DNA of 64,000 nucleotides from DASXUG01 sp036504995. GTDB lineage: Bacteria > Pseudomonadota > Gammaproteobacteria > Burkholderiales > Methylophilaceae. Location: assembly GCA_036504995.1 (NCBI GenBank), contig DASXUG010000006.1, positions 62,001 through 126,000 on the forward strand, in the 5' to 3' direction. The notes beneath the pieces were generated by a model, which was not told where the DNA came from, did no database searches, and was given only the letters and a program-made list of their open reading frames with translations. This document shows, piece after piece, positions 16,001 through 24,487 of this stretch. The position numbers were made by a program, and so were the translations under genes. Within the stretch, counting starts at the first letter, position 1; each line of letters begins with the position of its first letter.

Positions 16001-17623
16001 TGGCAGGCGCCAAGAGGCATGCCATGAGGTTGTGATGGTGCGTGTTTCAGGACGGCTGCTAAGGTCGGCATTGAGACCTTCAGTACGGCTAGTTTCAAGG
16101 TTACGGGTTAAATCATATCCATACTTGGTAAGGTAGCCGTTAAAGTCTGTCTTAGTGGCAACGTTGCCGTTAGCATCATAGGTAATGTTGGAAGCGGCTG
16201 CACTACAGCCAGAGCCTGCGGGTTGGTTCTGACCAGTGCTCTTGACTACTCCCAGAACAGAAGTGAAGTTGTAGGTGCGTTGGGCACCAGTAGGTTCGGT
16301 TACTACTGTAGAGGTAGGGTTGTTGTTAGCGATGTTATATGTTAGGTTACGGGACTCTACACCGCCCGCCAAGTTCTCCGAGTAAGCGCGGCCAGCGTTA
16401 TTGTATTTGTATGTTGCGAAACGTTTGCCGTTTTCGTCAATAATACCAGTCAGTGCGTTAGCATAGCTCACGCCACTATTGGGTGTTGCCGATATGTAAG
16501 CAGCTTCACCATACAGATATGTTTTGATCTTGCCATCCGGGTAGGTGACTGAGGTGAGGTTGTTATTGCCATCGGTGCTGTAAGTGTAGTTGTATACACT
16601 CCCTGATGGATCAGTCATGCTTTTTAGATGGTTAGCATCATCGTAAATAAAGTTCAATGAGTTACCAACTGGGTCAGTAACTTGGATTAACAAACCTGCA
16701 GACTTGGCAATACTTGTAGGCGTTACTGAGGGACAGTTTGCACTTATGTAATCACAACTATAACTGTAAGTTGTCTTGTTGTTTGCTCTGTCTGTTATAG
16801 AAGCTAATTGTCCATTCTGATTATAAGTTTCAAGGTTGTCAGAAACACTATCGAAATAGGTCCATCCAGTTAAATTTCCGGATGCATCTTTCAACATAGT
16901 TAGCTTATCAGTAATGTCAGCATCGGTCTTCCAAATATTGTTTGTTATTTCGAAGTAATACATCCTTCCGCCGCTTCGATGAACAAGTGCAGATCCTGCG
17001 ATTTTGTCGTAATAAACATGTCTAGAAAAACTACTGTTCCATTGATTACCCAATATATCATTGAAAATACCAGATACAGAATTATAGGTTCTGGTCAATG
17101 ACAAGTTTGATGAAGCTCCAAAAGCATTAAAGTCACCCTCCATCAAGTATTTGTTTCCGCTGGAGAATCCAATTGGGTGAGGCGTAGCATCGCAGGGGTC
17201 TGGGTCTGGGACGCTTTTAATAATGGGGTTTCCTGGACAGGCATTAGTTGATTCAAATCCATCGTCACAAAAAAAATGAAGTGACCCGAGAGGGCCTGCT
17301 CCTGCAGGAGCGTTATGTGCCGGATTCCATCCTTGACAAGTTGCATCCATGCCTACAAATCCATAAAGATTTCCTGCAGCAATACACCCCTCAAGTTGTG
17401 AATGAAAAAATCGAGCGGGCGTAAATTGGATGAATTCATACATAGGAATTCTTGGATAGTAATCTGCCCTAGCAGGGAAAGAATTAATAACTAGTAGTAA
17501 GCAAAGTATCTTCAGTACGCTTAGAATCGTATTGTGATTTCTATCTTTTTTTTTCGATAATTGATGAGCGCAAGAGGAGCTCCTTACAGTCAAAAATGCA
17601 TTTAAACATTCCAACATCTGCAT
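13085..17623 (-). CDS. Rhs/YD-repeat protein with internal sorting-like segment and variable C-terminal tail
   Basis: A 1512-residue Rhs protein. The start has GGGG 8 bases upstream, and a hydrophobic signal segment lies at about 37-53. An IGFSSGNKYLMEGDF region opens the Rhs part, followed by dozens of YD repeats (TYDALNRL, YDANGNV type). The core closes with DHLGSPFQLRNLAGK (about 1320-1335) and DPIGLAGGSNQFTYANSNP, ending at DPSGQ (1424-1428). The 84-residue tail has one membrane helix and seven cysteines and is the likely variable effector domain. Unusually, residues 1075-1098 (DVPLPPWAMALMGLGLMG, then basic) look like a C-terminal sorting tail, and 1106-1130 look like a new signal peptide ending AYA. 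This suggests fusion of two ancestral genes. Rhs proteins form shells that carry toxins; the activity of this tail is unknown. Confidence 0.88.
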   Translation of the reverse strand: MQMLECLNAFLTVRSSSCAHQLSKKKDRNHNTILSVLKILCLLLVINSFPARADYYPRIPMYEFIQFTPARFFHSQLEGCIAAGNLYGFVGMDATCQGWNPAHNAPAGAGPLGSLHFFCDDGFESTNACPGNPIIKSVPDPDPCDATPHPIGFSSGNKYLMEGDFNAFGASSNLSLTRTYNSVSGIFNDILGNQWNSSFSRHVYYDKIAGSALVHRSGGRMYYFEITNNIWKTDADITDKLTMLKDASGNLTGWTYFDSVSDNLETYNQNGQLASITDRANNKTTYSYSCDYISANCPSVTPTSIAKSAGLLIQVTDPVGNSLNFIYDDANHLKSMTDPSGSVYNYTYSTDGNNNLTSVTYPDGKIKTYLYGEAAYISATPNSGVSYANALTGIIDENGKRFATYKYNNAGRAYSENLAGGVESRNLTYNIANNNPTSTVVTEPTGAQRTYNFTSVLGVVKSTGQNQPAGSGCSAAASNITYDANGNVATKTDFNGYLTKYGYDLTRNLETSRTEGLNADLSSRPETRTITTSWHASWRLPLTENVYTGATATGTPVKTTTYGYDSHGNLTSLTETDPARSRTRTTTITYTYSTTVPGLVLQKVIDGPRTDVSDVTTYVYYPDTATCTASSDYPSVTNLGCRGQLQTMTDALGHVTQYNRYNPNGQLEQMTDANSTVSSYTYYPRQWLKTATVDGKTTSFAYDNVGQLQAVTFADGASLNYTYDDAHRLTDIYDATNHHVHYTLDNSGNRIKEQYLNADGSTAKEINRSYDALNRLQTEINGLITQAGSNYGYYANGEAKTSTTPKTNTTNLTVDALGRNTQIIDPVNGSAKPTALGYDPLDRLVQLTVPNGAATSYTLDALDNTLQETSSDTGNTTATYDNAGNVLTRLDSRGITTTYTYDALNRLKTVTTPVVGTLAATTKTYTWDTATGCTHGIGHLCQISYAGITKTFDYDARGNRISETRSQAGTSFTSRFSYNNANRSTGLITPTIETISANLDTAGQVQLLSATSSSSLFTAIAQNISYNANGQVGTQTLGQSTQTQSYDASGRLYTVAGVDTTTTGGGTGGSSSSGDVPLPPWAMALMGLGLMGMVYRQSKAQARSFMSLLFGFMLSCSLLTGLITPQAAYATDLTIQYDPDGNPISKTTPSGTTNYTYDALDRLDTESGATGARNHDFDGNANRTTNGAGTTQTYTANTDRLATVNGVAVTLDAVGNITYDGTYRYVWDAYNQLAELHKADNTLLASYVYDEQGLRLSKVTTSAAPQGASTIFYFYDPQGHLIAETGGATLAQAQTPQMTYVWNGDKLTGVIVHQLSRVVYTVDLDHLGSPFQLRNLAGKVLWRWDTEAFGNTLPNEDVDADGNKLTLNLRFPGQYYDKESGLHYNWHRYYSPKLARYLSPDPIGLAGGSNQFTYANSNPLSFTDPSGQNAIAGACVIVATSVYFIYKYNKFVKCIKQCSECPNNPYHEPGEACKKPDPDGNTGPNYSCRSYCTLDAFAGPREKGAPGSNDLP

Positions 17624-17738
17624 ATCATTACCCCACTAAAGACCGCACATAGAAAATTAGAGATATTCTGTATGAGTATTGTTAAGGAATTATTATGGTA
17701 ATTATTTGAATCTAAAAATTTAATCTAAATATTTAACG

Positions 17739-18539
17739 CTACTTTATATCCCTTTCCCCATACGTAAGCATATCCTCGTGTGCCTTCAGAAATACTGCTG
17801 CGACAGATGTTGGTCTTGGCTTTTGCGCAAGATAGTCTGTGTATATATTTCTACGTTTAAAAGTGCTATCTGGCGTCAACTTCAGAAGTGGCTTACTTAC
17901 AAGCTCATGAAACTTGACTCGAAACTCAGCTAAATCCAGAAAAATAAAACCTGATAGTTGTTTATATTGTTTCTTCAACTTCTCGGCACTTTTAAATTTA
18001 TCATTAAACATGGCGTCTTTATACATGCAAGACAACAGTAGCAAGGCATCAACACTAAACTCTTGACCCATGACTAGCTCAGCGAAGTAATCTGAATAAT
18101 GCGCATAAGGAATTCCCTGTAAACGACTTTGGCCAGCATTTGATGCCAGTCTCCAGGGAGTTAATGGCTTCTGATTGTTTGCCAGGGTCTCCAAAACATC
18201 ATATAGGAGCTGTCTATTTGTCGTAGGGGTGAAATTGCTATTCACTGTATCCCAGATTAACGAATTGTATTCATCGCAAATCGATTTAAAAAAACCTTCT
18301 CCACCGTGATCAGCAATTCGAAGCAAGAAATCTTCTCTAGCTTGATCTTTATAGGGCATATAGCCATGTTTCATCCGATTAAATATTCGCCGGCGATCCA
18401 AATAGTCTGGTGCAGTTTTACTTGGGTCGCGAAACAGCATATCCATCTCTCCCTCTGAAAGCTCACTAGCCACTTTCATCCGATGATGAAAAATTTGCGC
18501 TCGAAGTATCTGAATATCAGTTAAGTTTGGTCTTGCCAT
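17739..18539 (-). CDS. Hypothetical soluble protein, 266 aa
   Basis: Translated from the ATG at 18539, which has TGGAG 9 bases upstream; the longer GTG start at 18554 would place that site inside the gene. The protein is soluble and rich in charged and aromatic residues, and opens MARPNLTDIQILRAQIFHHR. The middle has PLTPWRLASNAGQSRLQGIPY. There is no signal peptide or recognisable catalytic motif. It lies between rhs and the IS1595-type element, on the same strand as rhs but 115 bp before it. Family unknown. Confidence 0.65.
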   Translation of the reverse strand: MARPNLTDIQILRAQIFHHRMKVASELSEGEMDMLFRDPSKTAPDYLDRRRIFNRMKHGYMPYKDQAREDFLLRIADHGGEGFFKSICDEYNSLIWDTVNSNFTPTTNRQLLYDVLETLANNQKPLTPWRLASNAGQSRLQGIPYAHYSDYFAELVMGQEFSVDALLLLSCMYKDAMFNDKFKSAEKLKKQYKQLSGFIFLDLAEFRVKFHELVSKPLLKLTPDSTFKRRNIYTDYLAQKPRPTSVAAVFLKAHEDMLTYGERDIK

Positions 18540-19109
18540 CTTATGAAACTCCACATTTTATCTGCGTTTACTATAGTGTAAGTTTATTCTAAATATTCTC
18601 CAACTACCCAATGGTCATCAAGATGCTTATAGTGCGCACTGGGCTCACATAAATTCAATTCTTTAATGCTTGAAAGTGAAAGAAAAGAAGAATGCCCGGA
18701 ATTTTGAGTTTAGACAAAACATGTTTGAATTTAGGTTCGGCTCGCTGAAACCTAGACGGACTTAGGGTTAGCAGGACCAAATGGGATTAATTGTGAATAA
18801 TCAATAAGAGGAAAAACAGATGATGCAGAGATAAACCAATGACTTAATTTAGTGCGTAGAAAAGCACAAAGCCCAGAAACCTTTTGCAGAGGTACTGAGC
18901 TTTTGAGTGTGCTTTAACAAGTTCGGAACCTGTTAAACATATTCTCTGCTTATGAAATTCAATTGTCAAGTGCTAATGCATGGCCAAGGGTATCGGCTTG
19001 CCAAAAATTTGACAGTTAGTTTCATGCCTACGCCAGCCCGCAATGGGCTTGGTGATTCATCGCTTACTCGCGACTGGATCTTTGTGAACGACACAAAGGG
19101 CGAACTAAC
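18540..19109. other. 570-bp gap preceding the IS1595-type transposase
   Basis: No convincing gene. It probably contains the left end of the insertion sequence, but I could not match a terminal inverted repeat with the region right of 20734. Near the transposase there is a 25-bp near-palindrome (18913-18937). A 66-codon plus-strand frame starting at 18952 overlaps the transposase start and has no ribosome site. Confidence 0.4.
18913..18937. repeat. 25-bp near-perfect palindrome upstream of the transposase
   Basis: TTTAACAAGTTC (18913-18924) and GAACCTGTTAAA (18926-18937) are inverted around a single G, with 11 of 12 pairs matching. The tight dyad looks like a binding site for a dimeric protein. 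It lies about 170 bp before the transposase start and could control it, or belong to the element end. Confidence 0.5.
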
Positions 19110-20219
19110 ATGGCTGCAATATTTCAACAAACAAAGGCATATAGAGATTTAGATATATTTGACATCATGGATTTAACCGATGATGAGGCGCTGGAGCTAA
19201 TCAAAAGAATGCGATGGGGTGATGGCGATGAGGTTACATGCCCTGATTGCCAAACGAAAGCAAAACACTACTTTATCAGGACTAGAAAGCAATGGACATG
19301 TAAGTGTTGCAACCATCGGTTTAGCGTTACGTCCTCAACACCATTCAGTAATCATAAACTGCCATTGAGAAAAATACTGGCATTGTTATACTTTTTTATC
19401 TCCAGCCCGCAAGGGCAATCAGCCAATTCATTTCATGCGCAATTTGGGACTACTCTTAAGACTACATTCCATAACCTTTCAAAAGTTAGGGAGGTACTGT
19501 TTGAAACGATGGACTTCTCTCCCATGAGTGGTCTAGTACACATTGACTGCGCGCATTTTTGCGGTAAGCCTAGACGGGCAAACAAGCGTAAGAAAACTGA
19601 TTCCTTCGTGATCAACAACAAGTTACGAAATCGGAAAGATGGCATTGTGCCTGACAAAAGCACACATCCAGAGTCTTGGAATACTGAGAAATTGAAAAAG
19701 CGTAGAATTGTACTGGCAATTTCTCAGGTGGATGTGTCAATTCCATCAGCGCCATTTAGCCCGCCAATAGTAGGTTCAAACCGAACCATTACAATCATAC
19801 TGAAAGCTGAAAAGGCAGCGACTATATTGCCTATCATTAAAAAGTACGTCTCAAAAAATGCTTTCATCATGACTGATAGTGGAAGTGCATTTCAACCATT
19901 ATTTCGTGAGTTGGGTATTAATCATAGTATGGTTAATCACACCCAAGAGTATAAGAAAGCCGATGGTACCAATAACAATATGGCGGAATCATTCTTTTCT
20001 CGGATGCGTAGAGCGGAGTTTGGGACCTACAACGGAATGAGGCCACAGTACTTTGCGTTTTACGCAGCTGAGTTCTCATGGCGAAATGACACGCGCCACA
20101 TGACATTGCAGGAAAAGTTTGATGATGTGCTTAAACGTATTTTTACCCGTGAAACCTCAAAGGCATTCTGCAATTACAATCACGGCCATCGACTTGGATT
20201 CGAGTATGTGACTCACTAA
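19110..20219 (+). CDS. IS1595-family (ISXO2-like) transposase
   Basis: A 369-residue, apparently intact transposase. Residues 44-47 (CPDC) and 64-67 (CKCC) form the N-terminal zinc ribbon that reads WTCKCCNHRFSVTSSTPF. The DDE-type core shows HID at D146, MTDSGSAF at D256 and NNNMAESFFSRMRR with E293, the usual triad of IS1595 enzymes. Length fits the family. The ribosome site (AAGGGCG, 9 bases before ATG) is moderate. Its stop overlaps the stop of a convergent gene by 4 bp, hinting that both travel together. No terminal repeats or target duplication could be confirmed by eye. Confidence 0.88.
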   Translation: MAAIFQQTKAYRDLDIFDIMDLTDDEALELIKRMRWGDGDEVTCPDCQTKAKHYFIRTRKQWTCKCCNHRFSVTSSTPFSNHKLPLRKILALLYFFISSPQGQSANSFHAQFGTTLKTTFHNLSKVREVLFETMDFSPMSGLVHIDCAHFCGKPRRANKRKKTDSFVINNKLRNRKDGIVPDKSTHPESWNTEKLKKRRIVLAISQVDVSIPSAPFSPPIVGSNRTITIILKAEKAATILPIIKKYVSKNAFIMTDSGSAFQPLFRELGINHSMVNHTQEYKKADGTNNNMAESFFSRMRRAEFGTYNGMRPQYFAFYAAEFSWRNDTRHMTLQEKFDDVLKRIFTRETSKAFCNYNHGHRLGFEYVTH

Positions 20220-20734
20220 TTGTCTTGATTTTGGGCTGTGGACTTCAAGTGATCAGCTAGTGTCCATAGCCCTTCATCATCTGTTCCCAATCGATGATAC
20301 CTTTTGATATGCCCAAGAAGGCATAAACGACCAAGAGATTGGCGCACAGAAAATGACACTTGGAAATGAGTAGCAAGCTCCATATCAAACTCAAATTGTT
20401 TATTAAACACAAAATTAACAATTTCAGACTTTGGAACAGGTTTATCATCATTCCGTGATCTCAAGTAAGTTAAGACTAAATTATTGATATATCCATGAGG
20501 TAACTTAAGTCTTTTTAATTGGGGTCTGATAGGTTTGATGTTTTCAACATCTACCTGAATATTATGAAGCTTGAGTGATTGATCAACGGCGGCTAGGTCT
20601 GACTCAAGGGTTTTTAGCTTATCAACCAAGTCTTGCACTTTAGACAGTGCTTTTTTAGTTTTAATAATGTCCCCAGATAGCCTTGCGCGCTTATCAATTA
20701 GCCAATTTAGAGATGGTGGAATTCTGTTCGTCAT
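20216..20734 (-). CDS. Coiled-coil plus winged-helix-like hypothetical protein beside the transposase
   Basis: A 172-residue protein from the ATG at 20734, with GGTGGA 9 bases upstream; an earlier TTG at 20758 is less likely. Residues about 15-60 form a coiled coil (KTKKALSKVQDLVDKLKTLE). The C-terminal part (SEIVNFVFNKQF...VRQSLGRLCLLGHIKRY...GLWTL) has the look of a winged helix-turn-helix. It converges on the IS1595-type transposase with a 4-bp overlap. It could be a passenger gene or regulator of the element, or a host gene beside which the element landed. Confidence 0.65.
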   Translation of the reverse strand: MTNRIPPSLNWLIDKRARLSGDIIKTKKALSKVQDLVDKLKTLESDLAAVDQSLKLHNIQVDVENIKPIRPQLKRLKLPHGYINNLVLTYLRSRNDDKPVPKSEIVNFVFNKQFEFDMELATHFQVSFSVRQSLGRLCLLGHIKRYHRLGTDDEGLWTLADHLKSTAQNQDN

Positions 20735-20816
20735 AAACAGTATTCCACCATATTTCAAATTATTGCGTTAGTGCAACTGGGGAAAAAGGGCGATCAGCAA
20801 CCCTGATATTGGCTAA

Positions 20817-21287
20817 TTAGTGCTTATTGCCGTGCCCATTGCCATTGCCGTGACGGTCATCTTGTCGACCTTCACGATGCTCATCCCTTCTGTAATCATC
20901 TCTATGCTCATCACGATGATCGTCTCTATAATCTTCGTGGTATTCACGATGACTTTCTTGGTAACGTGGTGCATATTCTCTGCTGTACCAATCATCCCTA
21001 ACGAAATAGACACGCTCATCGCACGCATTGTATTCACGGCAATGTCTATCCCAATGTTTGGCATGACCAGGAGGAACACGCAAATAAATTGGGGGACGGG
21101 CTTCATAAACACGCTCAATAACTCTGGGCTGAGCATAAATTACACGTGGTGGTGGATATCCACCAATATCAATTTGACCATAGAAGCCTGGTTGCCCAAT
21201 ACTAACAGACACTCCAACATCCGTAGCCTGAGCTGTATCAATAAGACTCGCAGATGCTAATGCAACCAAAATAAGAAAGTGCTTCAT
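20817..21287 (-). CDS. Secreted protein with Asp/His/Arg-rich tail
   Basis: A 156-residue protein from the ATG at 21287 (AGGA 6 bases upstream). It has a signal peptide (MKHFLILVALASASLIDTAQA) and a middle GVSVSIGQPGFYGQIDIGGY with PPPRVIY and a following PPIYLRVPPGHAKHW. The last third is built of short charged repeats (EYHEDYRDDHRDEHRDDY) ending in a Gly/Asn/His tail. Similar small periplasmic or surface proteins are common in betaproteobacteria but without a known role. The His/Asp tail could bind metal. A frame on the opposite strand over the repeat part is a by-product of the biased composition. Confidence 0.75.
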   Translation of the reverse strand: MKHFLILVALASASLIDTAQATDVGVSVSIGQPGFYGQIDIGGYPPPRVIYAQPRVIERVYEARPPIYLRVPPGHAKHWDRHCREYNACDERVYFVRDDWYSREYAPRYQESHREYHEDYRDDHRDEHRDDYRRDEHREGRQDDRHGNGNGHGNKH

Positions 21288-21644
21288 GCTTAATCCTAAC
21301 TGACAAGATGGGGTTACAAGATAACCAAAATATTTAAATAAAGCTAGCATTTGATTACAAGGTATTGTTAGATGCTTGTTGAATAACAACTGCTGATAGC
21401 AATAAAGTGGTAATTATTTGATTTGACGATTAAACTTGAATACCTAAAATCTTAATTTATTGCATTTGAGCCAATGATATACGCGGCTAATTGAGATTGG
21501 GCAAGCTTAGGTGAGTTTTATATTGGAGTATGGATTAATGTAATAAATAGTTGATTTGTGTTTGCCATCGTGACGTGTATATTCTCGGTGACTCAATACA
21601 TTCAAATTAATTAAGTTTCTAATTATTTACACAAAGGATTTAGA
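21288..21644. other. Intergenic region between divergent genes
   Basis: AT-rich region holding the 5' ends of the secreted protein (minus strand) and of the GGDEF-EAL gene (plus strand). A plausible plus-strand promoter is at 21556-21583; nothing else stands out. Confidence 0.4.
21556..21583 (+). promoter_or_regulatory. Possible sigma-70 promoter of the GGDEF-EAL gene
   Basis: TTGTGT (21556-21561) and TATATT (21578-21583) with a 16-bp spacer lie about 60 bp before the TTG start at 21645. The -10 is close to consensus and the -35 is weak. Confidence 0.35.
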
Positions 21645-24413
21645 TTGAGAGGCCGCGGCTCATTCCAAGATAAATTTATATCCTCATTTGTGATAGCGTG
21701 TTTTATCACACTATCACTAATGGCAATCTCCTTAGCGTTATCAAAAAATTCTGTCGCGGCCACAGAGTGGGTTCAGCACACCTATAAAATTCTATACGCT
21801 ATTTCGCAAGCCAAATCGAACACCATTGAAATTGAGCTCGACACACAAACTTATCGCATTACTGGCGATGAAAAGCGATTAGCCAATCGCAATCAAATTA
21901 TTCAGTCAAGAGCTAAGACAATTGAATTTCTTCAGAAAGAAACTCAGGACAATCCCAATCAACAAACACGTTTACTCCAGATTCGTGACGTCATGGCCCA
22001 GCGTCTGGCTATTGCAGATCAAATGGTATCAATCAGAAGAACCCAAGGCGCAGACGCCGCTGCCGCCTTTATAGCAACTAAGCCTTTGCAAGAAACCCGA
22101 GTGAGAGTATATAAATTATTCAACGATATGGAGAGTGAAGAGCGTGCGTTGTTAAACCAACGCTTAGCCGAGAGGGAGCGATCCAGAAAGGCCAGTGATA
22201 CTGCCGTGATGGCGGCTGGCATTTTGCTTTTGTCCCTGTTAATTTTTATTTACTTTCTAATTAAGCGGCAATTTGAACAAATTGAGTTGAGTCGACAGAA
22301 AACTGCTGAGAGTGAAAGTAAACTTTTAACCACCTTATATTCCATCGGTGATGCCGTATTAACAACCGATACGGCAAGCAAAATTACCAGCATGAATAAA
22401 ATTGCTGAGTATCTAACGGGCTGGGAAATTATTGATGCCCAAGGTCAGTTAATTCAAGATGTACTACATATCACCAATAAAACCCTTGGCTACTCAGCCA
22501 ATACGCTCGTCGAAAATGCCATTAACACTCGAGAGATTCAATACCTAGAAAAAGATACGCTACTTATTGGGCGTAATGGTAACCAAATACCGATTGCTGA
22601 CAGTGCCGCCCCCATTATTGACTCTGATGGCAATCTGAGTGGGGTGGTGATTGTATTTAGAGATATAAGCAAGGAGATGGAAGCAGAGCGGATTATTCGA
22701 GAGCAAAACATCATACTTGAGAAAAGAGTACTTGAACAAACGCATGAGCTGTATACCAGTGAATCTAAGTTACGCAGTATCACTGATAATGTGCCTGCCC
22801 TAATTGCTTACGTTGATGCAAATCAAAGATATTTATACTCCAATCAAAAATACCGTGAAACATTCGCCCCTAATCAATCCAGCATAGAAGGCATGACTAC
22901 TCGGGAGGTACTTGGGGAAGAGCGCTATGCGATTGTGCAACCTGACATTATTAAAGCGCTTAAAGGGATAGCGTGCAGTTATGACTGGCAACCCTTTACC
23001 AACGTTTGGCACATGGTTAGTTATTTACCTACTATAGAGCCCACTGGCGAGACATCGGGCTATTACGTGCTCATCTCAGATATCACTGATAGAAAGCTAT
23101 CTGAATTAGAGCTTTATAAACTGACGCATTACGATGGGTTAACGGGCTTGCCTAATTCAACTCAATTTACTGATTCCCTGCATGAAGCTATTGAGATAGG
23201 TAACACTTCTAATCAGGGCTTCTCACTCATTCAAATCAATATTGAGAAGCTGAGCGAAATTAATGATGCGCTGGGCTTTAGCAAGGGTGACCAAGTGTTG
23301 CAAGAAGTAGCAGAGAGGCTAAAACATGCTGCTGCGCAACCCTATGAAATTGCCCGTTTACGTGGTGATGAATTTGCAATCCTATTAAAAAACTGTAGAG
23401 CTAATGAAACGCTTACTTTTATAGATAATATAGAAAAGTTATTCACGCTCCCGCTCTATATCGCTGACATTCCCCTGAATATATCAGTAAGAATTGGACT
23501 AGTAACGTTCCCTGAGGGTGGATCAACGCCTCATGATTTATATCGTCATGTTGATTTTGCCGTTCGACAAGCCAAAAAGAGAAATGTGTACTTTACAGCC
23601 TATGATCGCACCCTAGACTCCGATAAGCCACATCGGCTGGCTTTAGCTGCTGAACTAAGGCGCGCAATAGATGAAAATAATCTAGCGTTGTTTTTGCAGC
23701 CCAAAGTTAACTGTGTCACAGGCGAGGTCTGCGGCGTTGAAGCTCTACTGCGCTGGAATCATCTAGAGCGCGGATTAATCAATCCCATTGAGTTTATCCC
23801 ACTAGCCGAGCAAATTGGATTAATTAAACCACTGACTCAATGGGTGTTAGTCTCCACCATAGAACTGTTAAACACATGGCAAAGCGCTGGAACAATGCTG
23901 CCTATTGCCATCAACTTATCAGCGCGGAATTTGCATGAAAATGACTTGGTGGAAAGGGTTCACCTCCTGATGAAAACTTGGAGTATCAGGCCTAATTCTC
24001 TAGAAATTGAAGTTACTGAAAGTTCAGTAATGGAGGATGCCAAGCTTGCATTAGAGGTTTTACATTTATTCCGCGATGAAGGGATTCCATTAGCTATTGA
24101 TGATTTTGGTACTGGATACTCATCTTTAGCTTATCTTCAACGCTTACCCGTGCAGTTTATCAAGATTGATAAATCTTTCGTTAGCGAAATGTTGGCAAAT
24201 AATGAATCCTTAATGATCGTTCGCTCAACTATTGATCTAGCACATGATCTTGGCAAAGAGGTGATTGCCGAGGGAGTCGAGACCAAGGAGCACTGGGATA
24301 AGCTGCATGAATTGGGTTGCGACATAGCACAAGGTTATTTTATTGCTAAACCCATGCCAGCAGCAGAGTTTCTAACTTGGCTAAAAAATTATAAAGCAAT
24401 CTCGCCTGATTAA
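21645..24413 (+). CDS. CHASE3-PAS-PAS-GGDEF-EAL cyclic-di-GMP protein
   Basis: A 922-residue inner-membrane signalling protein. One membrane helix (about 11-31) is followed by a periplasmic CHASE3-like helical sensor and a second helix (VMAAGILLLSLLIFIYFLI, about 190-208). Two PAS domains come next (about 225-350 and 375-480, joined by a short coiled coil), then GGDEF (about 485-650) and EAL (about 665-915). The GGDEF signature reads ARLRGDEFAIL, that is RGDEF, so diguanylate cyclase activity is doubtful. EALLRW and DDFGTGYSSLAYL are intact, so c-di-GMP phosphodiesterase activity is the better guess. Starts with TTG behind AAAGGAT. A bidirectional terminator follows. Confidence 0.9.
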   Translation: MRGRGSFQDKFISSFVIACFITLSLMAISLALSKNSVAATEWVQHTYKILYAISQAKSNTIEIELDTQTYRITGDEKRLANRNQIIQSRAKTIEFLQKETQDNPNQQTRLLQIRDVMAQRLAIADQMVSIRRTQGADAAAAFIATKPLQETRVRVYKLFNDMESEERALLNQRLAERERSRKASDTAVMAAGILLLSLLIFIYFLIKRQFEQIELSRQKTAESESKLLTTLYSIGDAVLTTDTASKITSMNKIAEYLTGWEIIDAQGQLIQDVLHITNKTLGYSANTLVENAINTREIQYLEKDTLLIGRNGNQIPIADSAAPIIDSDGNLSGVVIVFRDISKEMEAERIIREQNIILEKRVLEQTHELYTSESKLRSITDNVPALIAYVDANQRYLYSNQKYRETFAPNQSSIEGMTTREVLGEERYAIVQPDIIKALKGIACSYDWQPFTNVWHMVSYLPTIEPTGETSGYYVLISDITDRKLSELELYKLTHYDGLTGLPNSTQFTDSLHEAIEIGNTSNQGFSLIQINIEKLSEINDALGFSKGDQVLQEVAERLKHAAAQPYEIARLRGDEFAILLKNCRANETLTFIDNIEKLFTLPLYIADIPLNISVRIGLVTFPEGGSTPHDLYRHVDFAVRQAKKRNVYFTAYDRTLDSDKPHRLALAAELRRAIDENNLALFLQPKVNCVTGEVCGVEALLRWNHLERGLINPIEFIPLAEQIGLIKPLTQWVLVSTIELLNTWQSAGTMLPIAINLSARNLHENDLVERVHLLMKTWSIRPNSLEIEVTESSVMEDAKLALEVLHLFRDEGIPLAIDDFGTGYSSLAYLQRLPVQFIKIDKSFVSEMLANNESLMIVRSTIDLAHDLGKEVIAEGVETKEHWDKLHELGCDIAQGYFIAKPMPAAEFLTWLKNYKAISPD

Positions 24414-24420
24414 TCTCAAT

Positions 24421-24453
24421 AAAAAAGGACCTTCCGCAGAGAGGTCCTTTTTT
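24421..24453. terminator. Bidirectional intrinsic terminator
   Basis: AAAAAAGGACCT (24421-24432) pairs with AGGTCCTTTTTT (24442-24453) around a 9-base loop. With A runs on one side and T runs on the other it can stop transcripts of both the GGDEF-EAL gene and the convergent ychF operon. Confidence 0.9.
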
Positions 24454-24487
24454 AATTAGCGCAACAAACTATATTCAAAAACTATAT

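Noticed and set aside
13085..17623. Many internal Rhs DNA repeats considered as an expandable repeat array
   Set aside because: The YD repeats are divergent at the DNA level and explained by the protein fold.
18952..19152. 66-codon plus-strand frame before the IS1595-type transposase
   Set aside because: Overlaps the transposase start in another frame and lacks a ribosome site; probably chance.
18540..20816. Terminal inverted repeats and 8-bp target duplication of the IS1595-type element
   Set aside because: AGGGTT-containing and TAGTGC-containing stretches on both sides were compared, but none matched well enough in inverted orientation to define the ends.
20820..21260. 146-codon plus-strand frame rich in Ile/Met/Thr over the secreted protein gene
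   Set aside because: Opposite-strand shadow of the Asp/His/Arg repeat; the minus-strand protein has the signal peptide and ribosome site.
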